From positions 4,340,001 through 4,404,000 of the forward strand of contig NZ_JACCBP010000001.1 of the NCBI RefSeq assembly GCF_013408655.1: a DNA stretch of 64,000 bases, given 5' to 3'. The notes beneath the pieces are model-generated. The model did not search any database and was not told the origin of the DNA. It saw nothing but the letters and a program-made list of their open reading frames with translations. This document shows positions 38,377-47,362 of this stretch, one piece after another. The translations under genes were made by a program, and so were the position numbers. The stretch comes from Pigmentiphaga litoralis. GTDB lineage: Bacteria > Pseudomonadota > Gammaproteobacteria > Burkholderiales > Burkholderiaceae_B. The stretch's first letter is position 1, and each line of letters opens with the position of its first letter.

Positions 38377-38495
38377 AGCGATCGCGCTGATGAAAATCGC
38401 CGTCCGCTACACGCGATGTTTGCCGACACAGCCGGGAAACGTACGCTGCAAGTTTTTACGGCCTTGATGAAGTTTGCTTGATCAGGGCCAAGTGT

Positions 38496-38572
38496 TGGGG
38501 AGTCGCCAAGCTGGTTAAGGCACCGGATTTTGATTCCGGCATGCGAAGGTTCGAATCCTTCTTCCCCAGCCA
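38496..38572 (+). tRNA. tRNA-Gln (anticodon TTG)
   Basis: A 77-nt cloverleaf: acceptor TGGGGAG pairs with TTCCCCA (one G-T), anticodon stem CCGGA/TCCGG with loop TTTTGAT giving anticodon TTG, T-arm GAAGG-TTCGAAT-CCTTC, and an encoded CCA end. It lies between ispE and prs. Confidence 0.96.
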
Positions 38573-38586
38573 CCGCTCTTGACCGA

Positions 38587-38640
38587 AAAGCTGTTGATGC
38601 CCTCGGATCACTCCGTTGGTATCAACAGCTTTGTTGTTTT
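38587..38640 (+). terminator. Long hairpin with T-rich tail between tRNA-Gln and prs
   Basis: AAAGCTGTTGATGCC (38587-38601) pairs with GGTATCAACAGCTTT (38618-38632), 15 bp with one G-T, loop 16 nt, followed by GTTGTTTT. It ends the tRNA transcript. A second small hairpin (GGCTC-CTA-GAGCC, 38648-38660) precedes the prs start. Confidence 0.75.
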
Positions 38641-38680
38641 GTCGATCGGCTCCTAGAGCCATAGCCACGGGCGATGCGTC

Positions 38681-39631
38681 ATGGCGCAAGAAAATTTCAT
38701 GATTTTCACGGGGACGGCCAATCCCCGGCTGGCAGCAGACGTTGCCAGCCATCTTGGCATGCCACTGGGCAAGATGAGCGTAGGTCGGTTCTCCGACGGC
38801 GAAGTCATGGTGGAGATCAACGAAAACGTCCGCGGTAAAGACGTCTTCGTTCTGCAGCCCACCTGTGCCCCGACGAACGACAACCTCATGGAAATCATGG
38901 TGATGGTCGACGCCCTGCGTCGGGCATCCGCGGGTCGTATCACGGCAGCCATCCCTTACTTCGGTTATGCCCGTCAAGACCGCCGCCCGCGCTCCGCGCG
39001 TGTTGCGATCTCGGCCAAGGTCGTTGCCAACATGCTCCAGGTCGTCGGTGTCGACCGCGTGTTGACGATGGACCTGCATGCCGACCAGATCCAGGGCTTC
39101 TTCGATATCCCGGTCGACAACATCTATGCCGCCCCGATCCTGCTGGGCGACATCTGGAAGCGCAATCTGGCCAACCTGATCGTCGTGTCTCCGGACGTCG
39201 GCGGCGTGGTGCGGGCCCGGGCGCTGGCCAAGCGGCTTGAAGCCGACCTGGCCATCATCGACAAGCGTCGGCCCAAGGCCAACGTGTCGGAAGTCATGAA
39301 CATCATCGGCGACGTCGATGGTCGCACCTGCATCATCATGGACGATATGGTCGACACGGCGGGAACGCTGTGCAAGGCCGCCCAGGTGCTCAAGCAGCGT
39401 GGCGCCGTCGCCGTGTATGCGTATTGCACGCATGCCGTGCTGTCGGGCGGGGCCATTGGCCGCATCGCCGAATCCGATCTCGACGAACTCGTCGTGACCG
39501 ACACGATTCCGCCCAACGACGCTGCCCGCGCATGTGGCCGTATCCGCCACCTGTCGTGCGCGGCACTGATTGGCGAAACGATGCTTCGCATCTCGCGCGC
39601 TGACTCGGTCAGCTCGTTGTTCGTCGAGTAA
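38681..39631 (+). CDS. prs: Ribose-phosphate pyrophosphokinase
   Basis: Makes PRPP from ribose-5-phosphate and ATP, feeding purine, pyrimidine, His and Trp synthesis. 316 residues with [20 protein letters not shown], the flexible loop ([11 protein letters not shown]) and the PRPP loop [14 protein letters not shown]. Only about 40 nt separate it from the tRNA-Gln hairpin, so its own promoter is not obvious and readthrough is likely. Confidence 0.97.
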   Translation: MAQENFMIFTGTANPRLAADVASHLGMPLGKMSVGRFSDGEVMVEINENVRGKDVFVLQPTCAPTNDNLMEIMVMVDALRRASAGRITAAIPYFGYARQDRRPRSARVAISAKVVANMLQVVGVDRVLTMDLHADQIQGFFDIPVDNIYAAPILLGDIWKRNLANLIVVSPDVGGVVRARALAKRLEADLAIIDKRRPKANVSEVMNIIGDVDGRTCIIMDDMVDTAGTLCKAAQVLKQRGAVAVYAYCTHAVLSGGAIGRIAESDLDELVVTDTIPPNDAARACGRIRHLSCAALIGETMLRISRADSVSSLFVE

Positions 39632-39777
39632 CACAACCCTATTTTCCCGATCGCTTCTGGGCTTCAGAAGCGACGGGTAAACCGGCGGTGCTGGTCGCGG
39701 CATTGTCGGACGGGACGCGGTTGTCGCGTCCTGTGCGTCGCGTGCAGGCTTGAGCCTGCCGCCCTTTGGAGAAAACC

Positions 39778-40422
39778 ATGAAATTCAACGCCACACCGCG
39801 TAGCGAACAGGGATCGAGTGCGAGCCGCCGCCTGCGCATCGCCGGCCGCGTGCCCGCCATCGTTTATGGCGCGGACGCACAACCGCTGAACATCGAGCTC
39901 GATCACAACGAAGTCTTCCATGCCCTGCGCAAGGAAGAATTCCACGCATCGATCCTCGACATGCAACTGGAAGGCAAGAGCAGCCAGGTTCTGCTGCGCG
40001 CCGTTCAGTGGCACCCGTACAAGCAACAAGTCATGCACATCGACTTCCAGCGCGTTGCGGCTGGCAAGGCGCTGCACACCAAGGTTCCGTTCCACTTCAT
40101 GAACCAGGAAACGTCTCCTGCCGTGAAGCTGAGCTCGGCCACGATCAGCCACGTGTTCACCGAAATCGAAGTGAACTGCTTGCCTGCCAACCTGCCCCAG
40201 TTCATCGAAGTGGACCTGGGCCAACTGGTTGCCGGTCAGTCGATTCACCTGTCGGAAATCAAGCCACCCAAGGGCGTGACGTTCTCGTCGCACTCGGGTG
40301 ACGATCCGGTGATCGTGACCGCACTGGTTGGTGGCGGCGCCGCCAACGTGATGACGCAAGACGAAGTCGCCGACGAAGCAGACCTGCCTGCTGCCGGCGC
40401 TGGCGAAGAAGAAGCCAAGTAA
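39778..40422 (+). CDS. rplY: 50S ribosomal protein L25 / Ctc family
   Basis: A 214-residue long-form L25 that binds 5S rRNA: N-terminal L25 domain (RLRIAGRVPAIVYGADAQPL) plus the C-terminal Ctc/TL5 beta domain, ending in a Glu/Ala-rich tail. The ATG at 39778 has a GGAG ribosome site ten bases upstream; a start four codons earlier is less likely. Confidence 0.95.
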   Translation: MKFNATPRSEQGSSASRRLRIAGRVPAIVYGADAQPLNIELDHNEVFHALRKEEFHASILDMQLEGKSSQVLLRAVQWHPYKQQVMHIDFQRVAAGKALHTKVPFHFMNQETSPAVKLSSATISHVFTEIEVNCLPANLPQFIEVDLGQLVAGQSIHLSEIKPPKGVTFSSHSGDDPVIVTALVGGGAANVMTQDEVADEADLPAAGAGEEEAK

Positions 40423-40543
40423 TCTGGCTTTGCCCACGGTCCGGCCTGCCGGACCGATCGGCTTCAGCGTTTCACGAGCCCTGGATGTGCCCTGCACACC
40501 AGGGCTTTTGATTTTTCAGCGTCCGCACGATACCGTCTGAGTC

Positions 40544-41137
40544 ATGCCCGAACCTATCCGCCTGATCGTTGGCCTGGGAAATCCCGGCCCCGACTACGAA
40601 CGTACCCGCCACAACGCCGGCTTCTGGCTGCTCGACCAGCTTGCCGATGACCTGCGCGCGCCCTTTACCGCCGACAAGGCCTTCTTTGGCCACGTCGGCA
40701 AGGCCCGCCACGACGGCGCGGCCGTGCTGCTGCTCAAGCCCATGACCTACATGAACCGGTCGGGGCAAAGCGTCAGTGCGCTGGCGCGGTTCTACAAGCT
40801 GGTGCCCGAGCAGGTGCTGGTCGTCCATGACGAACTGGACCTGCTGCCCGGACAGGCCAAGATCAAGCAGGGCGGCAGCCACGCGGGCCACAACGGGCTC
40901 AAGGACATCCAGTCCGCCCTGGGCTCGCCGCAGTTCTGGCGCCTGCGCCTGGGCATTGGCCATCCGCGTTCGCTGGGCCTGGCGCAGCAGGTGATCGATT
41001 TCGTGCTGCACCAGCCGCGGCGCGAAGAGCAGGACAAGATCGACGACACCCTGACGCGCTCGCGCGCGGTGATCCCGGCGTTGCTGAAGGGCGAGTTCGA
41101 CCAGGCCATGCAGCAGCTGCATAGTGGTAATGCCTGA
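40544..41137 (+). CDS. pth: Peptidyl-tRNA hydrolase
   Basis: A 197-residue recycling enzyme for stalled peptidyl-tRNA. The catalytic His is in [12 protein letters not shown], with [25 protein letters not shown] and [13 protein letters not shown] also conserved. In relatives ychF usually follows; here a 7.6-kb accessory block separates them. Confidence 0.96.
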   Translation: MPEPIRLIVGLGNPGPDYERTRHNAGFWLLDQLADDLRAPFTADKAFFGHVGKARHDGAAVLLLKPMTYMNRSGQSVSALARFYKLVPEQVLVVHDELDLLPGQAKIKQGGSHAGHNGLKDIQSALGSPQFWRLRLGIGHPRSLGLAQQVIDFVLHQPRREEQDKIDDTLTRSRAVIPALLKGEFDQAMQQLHSGNA

Positions 41138-42128
41138 CGGGGACGGCGGGCCGGGGTCGGATGGCCGGCCTGGCGATAACGGCGACTCCGGCGACGCCAT
41201 CGCCGGCCGTGAGAGCAGCCAGCCCAGCACTGTTGGCGACGCCGGCGACCCCAGCAACGGCGGAAATTCAGTTCACCCCAGGGCCACCGATGACTGCGGC
41301 GGCCCCGGCAATGCCGAAGACCGCAGCCATCTCGGCAACGTCATCAACTCCCGCGATTCCCGGAGTCCGCGCAGCACCGCCCGGCTGCGCGCCACCCGAT
41401 TTTCCGAAGAATTCCTGGACCTGCTGCGCTTCGTGCGCCGCCCGCAGCTGACGCCACATCGACCTCGCGTCGCGCAGCCTGCCTGGCGCGCCGAATGGCT
41501 GGGTGGGTTGTCAGTCAGCCGGCTGGCGTTCTGGCTGCTGCTGCTCTGGACCATCAACCTGCTGGTGCTGGGACCACTCGCCGTTTCAGTTGCGACCTTG
41601 TCAGGCACCGAACGCAAGCTGCCCGCAGGCGTGCTGTCGTGGTTCCTGGTGGTCGGCTGGGCGCCCGTGATCGAAGAACTGCTGTTCCGCCTGGGCATGC
41701 GCCGGCCGGCCCAGGCCGTGTGGCTGGCGCCCGTGCTGTTCGTTGGGTTGCTGCTGGGGCCGCGTCCCTTTGTGGTGGCCGGCGTCGTCATTGCCGCGGG
41801 CGGCATTGCGCTGATCCTGGCCCTGAAAAGACACCGCTGGCGCTTCGGCCGGCTGCGGCGCTACAGCCGCCGCTTCCCTTTCATTTTTCACGGCCTGACC
41901 GCCGTGTTCGCCTGCCTGCACCTGGCCAACTATTCGCTGGGCGGGGCATGGCTCGCGCTGCTGCCCTTGCTGGTGCTGCCGCAATGGATCACCGGACTCG
42001 TCCTGGGCTGGATGCGGGTACGATTTGGCATCGGCGCGTCGATTGCCTTGCACGCGTCATTCAATGCCGGGCCCATGCTGCTGATCGTGGCGCTGCGGAC
42101 CTGGGCGCCCGGCCTGCTGCAGGCCTGA
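41124..42128 (+). CDS. CPBP-family intramembrane metalloprotease
   Basis: A polytopic membrane protein with the Abi/CaaX-protease (CPBP) motifs: [15 protein letters not shown] (EExxxR), the first His in [11 protein letters not shown] (FxxxH-like), and a late HASFNAGP. Members cleave within membranes, and some give bacteriocin immunity. The first ~110 residues are a Gly/Asp/Ser/Arg low-complexity stretch and the start overlaps pth by 14 nt. No later ATG precedes the membrane domain, so a GTG/TTG internal start is possible and the N-terminus is uncertain. Confidence 0.75.
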   Translation: MVMPDGDGGPGSDGRPGDNGDSGDAIAGRESSQPSTVGDAGDPSNGGNSVHPRATDDCGGPGNAEDRSHLGNVINSRDSRSPRSTARLRATRFSEEFLDLLRFVRRPQLTPHRPRVAQPAWRAEWLGGLSVSRLAFWLLLLWTINLLVLGPLAVSVATLSGTERKLPAGVLSWFLVVGWAPVIEELLFRLGMRRPAQAVWLAPVLFVGLLLGPRPFVVAGVVIAAGGIALILALKRHRWRFGRLRRYSRRFPFIFHGLTAVFACLHLANYSLGGAWLALLPLLVLPQWITGLVLGWMRVRFGIGASIALHASFNAGPMLLIVALRTWAPGLLQA

Positions 42129-42141
42129 AACGGAGGTGGAT

Positions 42142-42927
42142 ATGGTGTTGTCGTTCGAAGGGATCGTGGTCGTGGTGTCCGGTGCCAGCAAAGGTATCGG
42201 CTATGCGTGTGCGCAGGCCTTTGCCGCGGCAGGCGCGCGCGTCGTCGGCATCTCGCGCAGTCAGTCCAACCTGGCCGCCGCCCGCACGCAAATGCAGGCC
42301 GACGGACAGGACATGGCGGTGTACGCCGCCGACATGACCGACCCGGCCGCCGCCGCTGCCGTGGTCGACGCCATCGAACGTGACGTCGGCCCCATCGGCG
42401 TGCTGGTCAACTCCGCCGGCGCCGCCCGCCGCAACGCCCCCGCCGAACTCAGCTCCGACGCCTTCCGCCAGGCCATGGACGCCAAGTACTTCAGCTACAT
42501 GCACCTGCTCGAACCCGTCGCCAAACGGATGGTGGCGCGCAAGAAGGGCAGCATCGTTAACATCATCGGCCAGGGCGGCCGCAGCCCCAGCATCATGCAC
42601 ATCGCCGGCGGGTCCGCCAACGCTGCCCTCATGCTGGCCACCGTCGGCTACGCCAAGGCCTACGCGCCCTTCGGCGTGCGCGTCAACGGCATCAATCCCG
42701 GTCTGACGCACACCACGCGTGTCGACGAAGGCCTGGCCGTCCAGTCCCGCGCGTCCGGCCGGCCCGCAGACGAACTGCTGGCCGAGCAGGTGGCCGGCAT
42801 CCCGATGGGCCGCATCGCGCAGCCTGAGGAAGTCGCGAACGTGGCGGTGTTCCTTGCGTCCGACATGGCGAGCTACGTGTCGGGCGCGATCATTCCGATG
42901 GACGGGTGCGAATCGTCGGTGCTGTAG
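42142..42927 (+). CDS. SDR-family protein lacking the usual YxxxK
   Basis: A 261-residue short-chain dehydrogenase/reductase fold: cofactor motif VSGASKGIG, NSAGAA in place of NNAG, the NPG segment RVNGINPGLTHT, and SGAIIPMDG at the end. The region that normally reads YxxxK appears as HIAGGSANAAL: Gly and Asn replace Tyr and Lys, and the catalytic Ser position is also altered (NIIGQGG). It may be a divergent reductase or a non-reducing enzyme. The ATG at 42142 has a CGGAGG ribosome site. Confidence 0.8.
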   Translation: MVLSFEGIVVVVSGASKGIGYACAQAFAAAGARVVGISRSQSNLAAARTQMQADGQDMAVYAADMTDPAAAAAVVDAIERDVGPIGVLVNSAGAARRNAPAELSSDAFRQAMDAKYFSYMHLLEPVAKRMVARKKGSIVNIIGQGGRSPSIMHIAGGSANAALMLATVGYAKAYAPFGVRVNGINPGLTHTTRVDEGLAVQSRASGRPADELLAEQVAGIPMGRIAQPEEVANVAVFLASDMASYVSGAIIPMDGCESSVL

Positions 42928-42958
42928 GCCTGGGCCCTGGCCCCTGGACGGCCCCACG

Positions 42959-42986
42959 CCCCACGCACCACGCCCCACGCACCACG
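42959..42986. repeat. 14-bp x2 tandem repeat
   Basis: CCCCACGCACCACG twice (42959-42972, 42973-42986) within a longer CCCACG/CACCACG-rich tract between the SDR gene and the convergent AraC gene. Confidence 0.75.
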
Positions 42987-42991
42987 CACCA

Positions 42992-44095
42992 CTAAGGTGG
43001 GGCGTTGTCCTCTCTCGATGGCAACACCACCAGTTGCGCCTGCCGCATGCGCCGCGCGTCCCGCGGCGCAAAGCCAAAGTGGTCGCGAAAGGATGCCGTA
43101 AAGCTGGTCTGATGTTGATAGCCGACCGCAGTCGCCACTTCGCTGACGGACATCCGGCTGTCCATCAGCAGGTCCAGCGCATGTTCCATGCGCCGGGTCT
43201 GCCCCAGCTTGAACACCGTCTGCCCGTACATGAACTTGAAGCCGCGCTTGAGCTTGGACGTATTCGTGCCGACCGCGCGCGCCAGCGTGGGTATTGTCGG
43301 CATGTGCGACATGTCGGCCAACAGGATGTCACGCGCCTTTTCGATCAGCCGCAGGTCCCGGCCTGAAAACACGTGCTCCGAAGTATGTGCGTCGGCAAAG
43401 GCTTCCCACTGATCCAGCCCTGCACACAGGATTTCGCAGACCTTGGCTTCGGCGTACATCAGGCGCCGGTGGCCGGTATACGGGTTGCCCATCAGCTTTT
43501 CGACAGCATGCAGCGCGTCGGCACCCACGGGCAGGTGCAGATACGACAGATGGGCGCTGCCGATGGGATGCAGCCGCGCGTGTAGCGGATGATCGGGGCC
43601 CAGCGACGCAGTCAGAAAGCGTTCGAACCGGCGGCGCCGTACGTACAGGCTGACCGCGCGCCAGACCCCAGGTTTGCAGGACACCTGACAGCACACGCTG
43701 CCTTGCTGGACGATCGTGAGCGTGGGCCCGTCGATATGGACGTCGCCCGCTTCCGGAATCGACACATGCGCCGGCCCCTTCAGATAAAAGTGGAATTCCA
43801 CGAAGTCTTCGGGTGGAACGATTTCGGTTCGTGCGCGCAGGTAATGGCATTCCGAGATGACGAGGTAGGCGTCGTCATTCAGGCTCATCATCTCCCAATG
43901 CCCTTCGGCGGGGTTGTCGGATACCGGAACGCGGCAACCGTACAGACCGGCGCTGGGCGCAAACGGATCGGCGGGCGCAGCGGGAAGGGTGTCGTGGCGC
44001 AGACGGGCAAAGGTGCTTGTGGTCGTCGCGCCGAGGCCGGCGAGACGAGTCCGGAACAGTCCGTCGTGAATGTCGGATGGAAAGGAAGTGTGCAT
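42992..44095 (-). CDS. AraC-family transcriptional regulator
   Basis: A 367-residue regulator with an N-terminal ~240-residue sensory domain and C-terminal double helix-turn-helix (residues ~260-355), recognisable in ARAVGTNTSKLKRGFKFMYG and MSVSEVATAVGYQHQTSFTA. The FKFMYGQTVFKLGQTRRM stretch is reminiscent of PchR-type siderophore regulators, but no siderophore genes are near. Likely targets are the convergent SDR gene or the neighbouring ABC transporter. Confidence 0.85.
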   Translation of the reverse strand: MHTSFPSDIHDGLFRTRLAGLGATTTSTFARLRHDTLPAAPADPFAPSAGLYGCRVPVSDNPAEGHWEMMSLNDDAYLVISECHYLRARTEIVPPEDFVEFHFYLKGPAHVSIPEAGDVHIDGPTLTIVQQGSVCCQVSCKPGVWRAVSLYVRRRRFERFLTASLGPDHPLHARLHPIGSAHLSYLHLPVGADALHAVEKLMGNPYTGHRRLMYAEAKVCEILCAGLDQWEAFADAHTSEHVFSGRDLRLIEKARDILLADMSHMPTIPTLARAVGTNTSKLKRGFKFMYGQTVFKLGQTRRMEHALDLLMDSRMSVSEVATAVGYQHQTSFTASFRDHFGFAPRDARRMRQAQLVVLPSREDNAPP

Positions 44096-44224
44096 GAGCT
44101 TTCATCCTGCGGACGCGTTACAGGCCAAGGTTGTCATCCTATGCCGGTGCAGGAGCCCGTCGTCAGGAGGGGAAATACGATCCCATGGACTTTTTCATGA
44201 TTGCGTATTCCCCTCTTGTTGGCC

Positions 44225-45154
44225 TTAGACGATCGCCTTGGCCTCGGACGCTCGCGCGGTACCCGGTATGGGTTTGCCCCGCGCCGGCTTGCGTCGTGCC
44301 AGCGCAAACAACGTGATCAGCACGAACATTGCGGTGACCATCTTCAGGTCGGAAGGCTGGAAGCCGCAGGCCAGTACCAGCGAAATCAGCTGGAAGTACA
44401 CGACCGACCCGATCACCGGCGCGACCACCTGCCGCAGCAAGGTGCGGTGGCCGATGATGGCTTCGCCGACCAGCAGGGACGCCAGTCCGTTGATCAGGGT
44501 GCCGAAGCCCATGTTGACGTCGGCAAAGCCCTGGTTCTGCGCCAGCAAACCGCCGCCCAGCGCGGCGATCAGGTTCGCCAGCCCCAATCCGACCAGCGTG
44601 TAGACCTTCACGTTGATGCCCTGCGCGCGAGCCATGGCGGGACTCGATCCGATCGCGCGGATGGCCATGCCGTGCTGCGTGCCAAGAAACCAGATGATCG
44701 CCGCCACCAGCAGCACGTCAATCGCCGCCAGCAGTCCGATGCGATGGGGCAGGCCGCCTTCGGTGCCTGGCAGGTAGTCGAACAGGCTGGTGACCGAGAA
44801 CAAGGCGATGTTGGGCTGGCCCATCACGCGGATGTCGACCGAGTACAGCATCGACAGCACAAGGATGCCGCACAGCAGCGAGTTGATCTTGACCTTTTCA
44901 TGGATGGCCGCCGTCAGTGCGCCGCCGGCAAAACCTGCCATCGCGCCGATCAGCAGCGCGGACACGGGCTCCATGCCAAGGATCAGGCACTTGGCCGACA
45001 CGCACGCGCCGAACGCCAGGGTGCCTTCACCGGTCATGTCGGCAAAGTTGAGTATGCGGAACGGGATCATGACTGCGACGGCGATCAGGGCGTAGATCAG
45101 GCCCTGCATCAGACCCATGGGAATCAGGTTGAGGAAGGTGGACAGAATGGTCAT
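44225..45154 (-). CDS. ABC transporter permease, Trp/Tyr (TrpY/BPD-2) type
   Basis: A 309-residue inner-membrane permease of the branched-chain-like BPD_transp_2 family, with about eight hydrophobic segments and the motif FRILNFADMTGEGTLAFGA. It is the last gene of a binding protein-ATPase-permease unit, two bases after the ATPase stop. This set of three resembles transporters for aromatic amino acids in other bacteria; substrate unproven. Confidence 0.85.
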   Translation of the reverse strand: MTILSTFLNLIPMGLMQGLIYALIAVAVMIPFRILNFADMTGEGTLAFGACVSAKCLILGMEPVSALLIGAMAGFAGGALTAAIHEKVKINSLLCGILVLSMLYSVDIRVMGQPNIALFSVTSLFDYLPGTEGGLPHRIGLLAAIDVLLVAAIIWFLGTQHGMAIRAIGSSPAMARAQGINVKVYTLVGLGLANLIAALGGGLLAQNQGFADVNMGFGTLINGLASLLVGEAIIGHRTLLRQVVAPVIGSVVYFQLISLVLACGFQPSDLKMVTAMFVLITLFALARRKPARGKPIPGTARASEAKAIV

Positions 45155-45156
45155 GG

Positions 45157-45933
45157 TCAGGCCGCAGCAGAAAGGTGGGTGGCATCATCAAAGGCGGCCA
45201 CCAGGCGCTCTACCGTGAGCCCCTTTTTGGTGTCGCCCGACAGGTCCGCCAGGATGCGGCCGTGCTGCATCATGATCAGCCGGTTGCCGTAGGTCAGGGC
45301 ATGCTGCATGTTGTGCGTCACCATCAGGGTCGTTATGCCGGTCTCGGCAATGACTTGCGAAGTCACCCGCATGACGGTCTCGGCGGTTTTGGGATCGAGC
45401 GCCGCGGTGTGTTCATCGAGCAGCAACAGGCGCGGTTCCCGCCACACCGCCATCAGCAGCGACAGCGCCTGGCGCTGCCCGCCCGACAGCAGCCCGGCCT
45501 GGGCTTTCATGCGGCCTTCCAGCCCCAGCCCGAACGAGGCCAGTCGCGCTTGCAGGTCCCGCCGCGTCGACGCCGAGAGCGCACAGCCGAAGGTGCGCCG
45601 CGCGCCGCGCTGGGCGGCGACGGCCAGGTTTTCTTCGATGCTGAGGGCGGCGGCCGTTCCGATTGCCGGGTCCTGGAACACGCGCGCAATGTACCGGGCG
45701 CGCTGGTGCGTGGGCAGGTGGGTGATGTCGTGATCGTCGATGCGGATGACGCCGGCGTCCGACGACAATTCACCCGCAAGCATGTTCAACAAGGTGGATT
45801 TGCCGGCGCCGTTGCCACCGACGACCACGGCGAAATCGCCGGGCGCCAGGGTCAACGAGACGCCGTCGATGGCGATACGTTCGTGGGCCGTGCCGGCGTA
45901 GAACAGCTTCTGAAGGTGCTGGACAGTGAGCAT
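45157..45933 (-). CDS. ABC transporter ATP-binding protein
   Basis: A 258-residue NBD: Walker A VGGNGAGKSTLLN, signature GLLSGGQRQALSLLM, Walker B RLLLLDEHTAALD (His where Pro is usual) and switch His in MVTHNMQHAL. The ATG at 45933 (MLTVQHLQKLF) is used; 22 upstream open codons are unlikely. It lies between the binding protein and permease genes. Confidence 0.9.
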   Translation of the reverse strand: MLTVQHLQKLFYAGTAHERIAIDGVSLTLAPGDFAVVVGGNGAGKSTLLNMLAGELSSDAGVIRIDDHDITHLPTHQRARYIARVFQDPAIGTAAALSIEENLAVAAQRGARRTFGCALSASTRRDLQARLASFGLGLEGRMKAQAGLLSGGQRQALSLLMAVWREPRLLLLDEHTAALDPKTAETVMRVTSQVIAETGITTLMVTHNMQHALTYGNRLIMMQHGRILADLSGDTKKGLTVERLVAAFDDATHLSAAA

Positions 45934-45973
45934 GGGAAGGTGTCTTGAAAAGGGTCGGCGAATGGCTGCGATG

Positions 45974-46960
45974 TCAGTCGGCAAAGCAGTTGCAGTCATC
46001 GAAACTGGCAGGCACGGTCAAGCCCAGTTCACGAAACTTCTTCCGGCTGATGGTCGTGATGTAGTCGTCCGGGGAAGGGCGGATCACGGCGATCTGCGAC
46101 GGGGGCGTCCCCTTCAGGATCTGGTTGGCCACATGGGCGGCATTGGCGCCAACCGACTTCAGCGACACTGCAAAATTGGCCGCCGCCATGCCGGTTTTCA
46201 CGAACTCCGTTTCGGCGCTGTAGACCGGCACCTTCAGCTGCTTGGCAACGGCGGCAACCGCGGGAATCGCCGACTGCACAAGGTTGGACCCCGTGATGTA
46301 GACGAAGCCCGTGCCGCGCATCAACTGCGCGCGTTGCGGAATGTCGCCCACGGCATCGACACTGATCGCCGTGAACCCCAGGCCGGCCCGCGCCGCCGCT
46401 TCTTTCATCAACTGCGTGGTCACCACGTCGTTGACTTCACCCGGGTTGAACAACGTGCTGAACGAGGTGGCGTGCGGGAACATGCGCTTGCCCATGGCCA
46501 GCACCGCGTCGAAATCCTGCAGGTCCGACGAGCCCGCAAATCGTGCGCTGCCTTTGTCCCACGATGGCACCAGACCCGCCTTGACCGGGTCCGTGACCAG
46601 GGCAAAGACCAGCGGCACCTTGCGGTCGCTGACCGCCGAAATCGCCGTCTGCGATACCGAGGTGGTGATCGTCACGATCAGGTCGGGTGACGCGCCCGCC
46701 AGTTGCGAAAACATCTGCGGCATGAGGGCAGGCGTGAAGTTCGCGTCGCTGTACAGGTACTTGGTATTGGTGCCTTCGACATACCCGTGGCGGGCCATCT
46801 GTTCCTTGAATCCGGCCACGGCTTGCGCCAACGCCGGATGCGGGCCGAGATTGGCAATGGCGATGGTCGTGTCGGCCTGCGCGGCGTGTGCAAAGGAAAG
46901 GGCAGACGCAAAAACAAGGGCGCGCAGAACATGGCGCGCCGCGGCAAGCGGATAGGGCAT
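45974..46960 (-). CDS. ABC transporter substrate-binding protein (PF04392-type, TrpX-like)
   Basis: A 328-residue periplasmic binding protein. ATG 46960 gives a clean signal peptide (LRALVFASALSFAHAAQA) followed by TIAIANLGPHPALAQAVAGF and LVFALVTDPVKAGLV, diagnostic of the ABC_sub_bind family that captures Trp/Tyr-like compounds. The 35 open codons upstream have no family resemblance. First gene of the transporter operon. Confidence 0.88.
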   Translation of the reverse strand: MPYPLAAARHVLRALVFASALSFAHAAQADTTIAIANLGPHPALAQAVAGFKEQMARHGYVEGTNTKYLYSDANFTPALMPQMFSQLAGASPDLIVTITTSVSQTAISAVSDRKVPLVFALVTDPVKAGLVPSWDKGSARFAGSSDLQDFDAVLAMGKRMFPHATSFSTLFNPGEVNDVVTTQLMKEAAARAGLGFTAISVDAVGDIPQRAQLMRGTGFVYITGSNLVQSAIPAVAAVAKQLKVPVYSAETEFVKTGMAAANFAVSLKSVGANAAHVANQILKGTPPSQIAVIRPSPDDYITTISRKKFRELGLTVPASFDDCNCFAD

Positions 46961-47362
46961 GGCGGGTCTCGACAGAGGATGCGCCGCAGGGCGCAGTGGA
47001 GGGGAAAAGTGCCTGCAGGTGATCGCTTTGTAGCATCGGGCTTGTGTGCTGGCGCACCCTTGCAATCACGAGTTCCGATTGCCTCTTTGTTCTTGCTCTA
47101 ATGCCTATGCGGAGGGTGTTTCAGCCGGTTGGCTGTCATGGTTTTCCGCTACCGTTTTTGTTGCCCGAACACGCCCGATCACTGTGCCTGGATCGTTGTC
47201 AGGACATGCGAAATCCGTGCAAATTGTGGCGATGTAATCCGGATAGTGAGGCGATCCGAACGAAGTCTCCGGCCCGTCTTGTTACATGTTTTGAGTCCCT
47301 CTAGGCTGCATTGGCGGATGGCAGTTGCCGTTCTGCAAATGGACTTACGGGGAACAGAAAAC
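46961..47362. other. ABC-operon / porin divergent intergenic region
   Basis: About 400 bases of lower GC than the flanking genes, expected to contain both promoters. No convincing hexamer pair, operator or small gene was identified. Confidence 0.4.

Noticed and set aside
42945-42995. CRISPR-like repeat tract
   Set aside because: CCCACG/CACCACG units are contiguous short tandem repeats with no spacers and no cas genes nearby.
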